Part shown: in pieces, positions 62,313 to 64,000 of the stretch
Position numbering within the stretch: position 1 is the stretch's first letter
Layout of the letters: each line of letters opens with the position of its first letter
Translations under genes and position numbers: made by a program
The notes under the pieces: generated by a model
Told to the model about the DNA's origin: nothing
Databases searched by the model: none
The model's input: only the letters and a program-made list of their open reading frames with translations
From: Streptomyces europaeiscabiei
GTDB taxonomy: Bacteria > Actinomycetota > Actinomycetes > Streptomycetales > Streptomycetaceae
Reading direction: 5' to 3'
Length of the DNA stretch: 64,000 nt
Assembly: GCF_036346855.1 (NCBI RefSeq)
Contig: NZ_CP107841.1
Span: forward strand, 6,824,001 to 6,888,000

Positions 62313-62945
62313 TCAGCGCTTGACCGCGCACAGCAGGCCGTCGCCGACCGGGAGCAGGGACGGCACGAGCTCGGAGCTCTCGCGGACCGTGCGCAGCAGC
62401 TCCCGCAGGCGTATGACCTCGGTCGGCTGGGGGTTCGAATCCACCGTGCGGCCGCTGGCGAAGACGCCCTCGAACGCGACGAGGCCGCCGGGTCTGAGCA
62501 GACGCAACGATTCAGCGAGGTAGTCGAGGCACTCCAGCCGGTCGCCGTCGCAGAAGACCAGGTCGTACCCGGAGTCCGCCAGCCGCGGCAGCACCTCCAG
62601 GGCGTGGCCCGGGATGAAGCGCGCGCGGTTGCTGGCGAAGCCGGCCGCGCGGAACGCCTGCCGGGCGAACTGCTGGTGGTCCGGCTCCGGATCCACGGTG
62701 GTCAGCACCCCGTCAGGCCGCATACCGTGCAGCAGATGGATCCCGGAGACGCCGGTCCCGGTCCCGATCTCCGCCACCGCCTTCGCGTCCACGGTGGCGG
62801 CGAGCACCCGCAGCGCGGCGCCCGTACCGGGCGACACCGAGCGCAGGCCTGACTCCCGGGCCCGGTCGCGGGCCCAGCGCAGCGCCTCGTCCTCGGCGAC
62901 AAAGGCGTCGGCGAACGCCCAGCTCGTCAGCCGGTTGCCGGTAAT
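62313..62945 (-). CDS. class I SAM-dependent O-methyltransferase, probable ATT start
   Basis: 210 residues. Family-3 type methyltransferase: VSPGTGAALRVLAA, SAM-binding VAEIGTGTGVSGIHLL, the acid VDPEPDHQQFARQAF and FCDGDRLECLDYL. M. tuberculosis Rv1220c is the counterpart and is likewise divergent from sigE. The N-terminal family sequence (TGNRLTSWAFADAFVAEDEA) reaches back to 62940, but that stretch has no in-frame ATG, GTG or TTG after the family start; AAGGAG lies six bases upstream of ATT 62945, so ATT is the likely initiator. The first standard start, GTG 62837, would remove 36 conserved residues. Substrate unknown. Confidence 0.8.
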   Translation of the reverse strand: MTGNRLTSWAFADAFVAEDEALRWARDRARESGLRSVSPGTGAALRVLAATVDAKAVAEIGTGTGVSGIHLLHGMRPDGVLTTVDPEPDHQQFARQAFRAAGFASNRARFIPGHALEVLPRLADSGYDLVFCDGDRLECLDYLAESLRLLRPGGLVAFEGVFASGRTVDSNPQPTEVIRLRELLRTVRESSELVPSLLPVGDGLLCAVKR

Positions 62946-63111
62946 GACCCTCTCCTTATGTCCCCGTGGTTGCCTGGGCGTGACTGTATCCGTTGCCGTC
63001 GGGAACCTCCTGATGGGACCGGTCGTTTAAAGGGATGAGTGAGTGACGGGGGGCACGGGGTGGATCGGTCCGAGGAGCAGGCGCGGGCTTCGGTGCAGGT
63101 GCTGACAGCGC

Positions 63112-63147
63112 CATATGAGCCGCATCAGCCATATGAGCCACATCGGC
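63112..63147 (+). repeat. two 18-bp direct repeats upstream of the ECF sigma gene
   Basis: CATATGAGCCGCATCAGC is followed at once by CATATGAGCCACATCGGC (two differences). They lie 54-89 bases before the chosen start ATG 63201, just upstream of the AT-rich stretch TTTCTTATAAAACC, where the promoter is likely. They could be paired binding sites. Confidence 0.75.
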
Positions 63148-63200
63148 GCACATCAATTTCTTATAAAACCGCTTATCCGGAGCTAACGGGCGAGGTGGCT

Positions 63201-63974
63201 ATGGTAGGGGCTCCACTGGACACCACCAGAGCCGACAGGGGAGGTGCGGCCGCGCCTGTGGATCGGGGAGGAGTGCTACGGCGCTTTCTCGGATCGGCGG
63301 GCAAGCCGAAATCCGTGAACGACACCGCTGACCACAGCCACGCCGCCGTCGCACAGACCGCGACCTTCACCACGGACGCGCACGCGCAGGCGTGGACTCC
63401 GCCCACCTGGGAGGAGATCGTCAGCACCCACAGCGGCCGCGTCTACCGGCTCGCCTACCGTCTGACCGGCAATCAGCACGACGCCGAGGACCTCACCCAG
63501 GAAGTCTTCGTCCGCGTCTTCCGCTCGCTGTCGACGTACACGCCCGGCACCTTCGAGGGCTGGCTGCACCGCATCACCACCAACCTCTTCCTGGACATGG
63601 TCCGGCGCAAGCAGCGCATCCGCTTCGACGCCCTCGGGGACGACGCGGCCGAGCGACTGCCCAGCCGCGAGCCCACCCCGCAGCAGATCTTCAACGACGC
63701 GCACTTCGACGCCGACGTCCAGCAGGCCCTCGACACCCTGGCGCCCGAGTTCCGCGCCGCCGTCGTCCTCTGCGACATCGAGGGCCTGTCGTACGAGGAG
63801 ATCGCCGCGACCCTGGGCGTCAAGCTCGGCACAGTCCGCTCCCGGATCCACCGTGGCCGCTCCCAGCTCCGCAAGGCCCTGGCGCACCGCTCCCCGGAGG
63901 CCCGGGCCGAGCAGCGCCGCGGGTTCACGGTGCCGCGGGTGCCCGTGCTGGGAGGAGGGGGCGCGACCGCGTGA
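63201..63974 (+). CDS. ECF sigma factor (mycobacterial SigE-like)
   Basis: 257 residues. A variable N-terminus of about 75 residues, then sigma region 2 ([53 protein letters not shown]) and region 4 ([36 protein letters not shown]). It is the counterpart of M. tuberculosis SigE by position (divergent O-methyltransferase, anti-sigma gene downstream) and sequence; not the S. coelicolor gene named sigE. ATG 63201 follows GAGG and a promoter-like TATAAAA at about 63163; the frame is open to GTG 63039 and a longer form is possible. The last codons overlap the next gene as GTGA. Confidence 0.88.
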   Translation: MVGAPLDTTRADRGGAAAPVDRGGVLRRFLGSAGKPKSVNDTADHSHAAVAQTATFTTDAHAQAWTPPTWEEIVSTHSGRVYRLAYRLTGNQHDAEDLTQEVFVRVFRSLSTYTPGTFEGWLHRITTNLFLDMVRRKQRIRFDALGDDAAERLPSREPTPQQIFNDAHFDADVQQALDTLAPEFRAAVVLCDIEGLSYEEIAATLGVKLGTVRSRIHRGRSQLRKALAHRSPEARAEQRRGFTVPRVPVLGGGGATA

Positions 63975-64000
63975 GTGGAACCCGTCCGACACCTGCCGAG
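63971..64000 (+). CDS. start of the probable anti-sigma factor gene (truncated by window end)
   Basis: Ten codons (SGTRPTPAE) from GTG 63971, which overlaps the sigma factor stop. In relatives the gene after this sigma factor encodes a zinc-finger (zf-HC2/RseA-like) anti-sigma protein with a similar opening; the rest is outside the window. Confidence 0.6.
   Translation, partial: MSGTRPTPAE

Noticed and set aside
63039..63200. Longer sigma factor starting at GTG 63039
   Set aside because: Possible but less likely: the added 54 residues are low-complexity ([11 protein letters not shown]) and the stretch contains promoter-like AT-rich sequence; ATG 63201 has its own ribosome binding site.

Overview
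The window is about 64 kb of very GC-rich, gene-dense DNA with GTG/TTG starts, four-base start/stop overlaps and strong purine-rich ribosome binding sites. Gene content and order point to a Streptomyces chromosome core. As far as I remember it, the order (sdh operon, typA, two bldK-type oligopeptide importers, mshB, dapC, dapE, folP, ECF sigma gene) matches the SCO5105-SCO5147 stretch of S. coelicolor; that comparison is from memory, not a search. The right end also mirrors the Mycobacterium tuberculosis Rv1202-Rv1222 order (dapE, LOG protein, folP2, DivIVA-like protein, tag, DUF3117, O-methyltransferase divergent from sigE, anti-sigma gene).

Layout. 1-3433: the end of a HATPase protein and a PAS-PAS-GAF-PP2C-HATPase regulator. 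3456-5489: a membrane protein resembling Streptomyces TPM-domain proteins but without the TPM domain. 5922-6118: an array of 36-bp repeats. 6125-10153 (minus): sdhCAB-type succinate dehydrogenase plus a coiled-coil gene. 10669-14885: a large orphan oligopeptide-binding lipoprotein and two tandem-duplicated small lipoproteins with a fragment of the binding-protein 3' end between them. 15082-16989: typA. 17755-23641: a five-gene importer, the probable bldK operon, behind a 700-bp leader. 23689-29497 (minus): a second, divergent five-gene importer. 29852-34254: an accessory stretch with two VOC proteins, a TPR protein, a DinB protein, a decayed IS5-type transposase and a frameshifted DUF397 gene. 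34343-40410: a third five-gene importer whose middle carries a 177-bp tandem duplication. 40571-42727: an S9 peptidase. 42952-47058: mshB and envelope proteins. 47223-50717: an ABC exporter with a DesK/DesR-like two-component system. 50849-64000: housekeeping genes of diaminopimelate synthesis (dapC, dapE), fdxA, a LOG protein, a folP2-like gene, tag, an enoyl-CoA hydratase, an O-methyltransferase and an ECF sigma factor with the start of its probable anti-sigma gene.

How the parts fit. The main theme is oligopeptide uptake: three complete importers, an orphan binding protein and a peptidase within 32 kb. In Streptomyces, BldK-type import is tied to aerial development. The window also holds signs of local rearrangement: a 145-bp element with terminal inverted repeats in three copies (33593, 54513, 58730), the duplicated permease 3' end at 37881-38282, the duplicated lipoprotein unit at 13000-15000, and the insertion-like island between the importers. 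Translation starts were chosen from ribosome binding sites and family starts; the O-methyltransferase at 62313-62945 has no conventional start codon.
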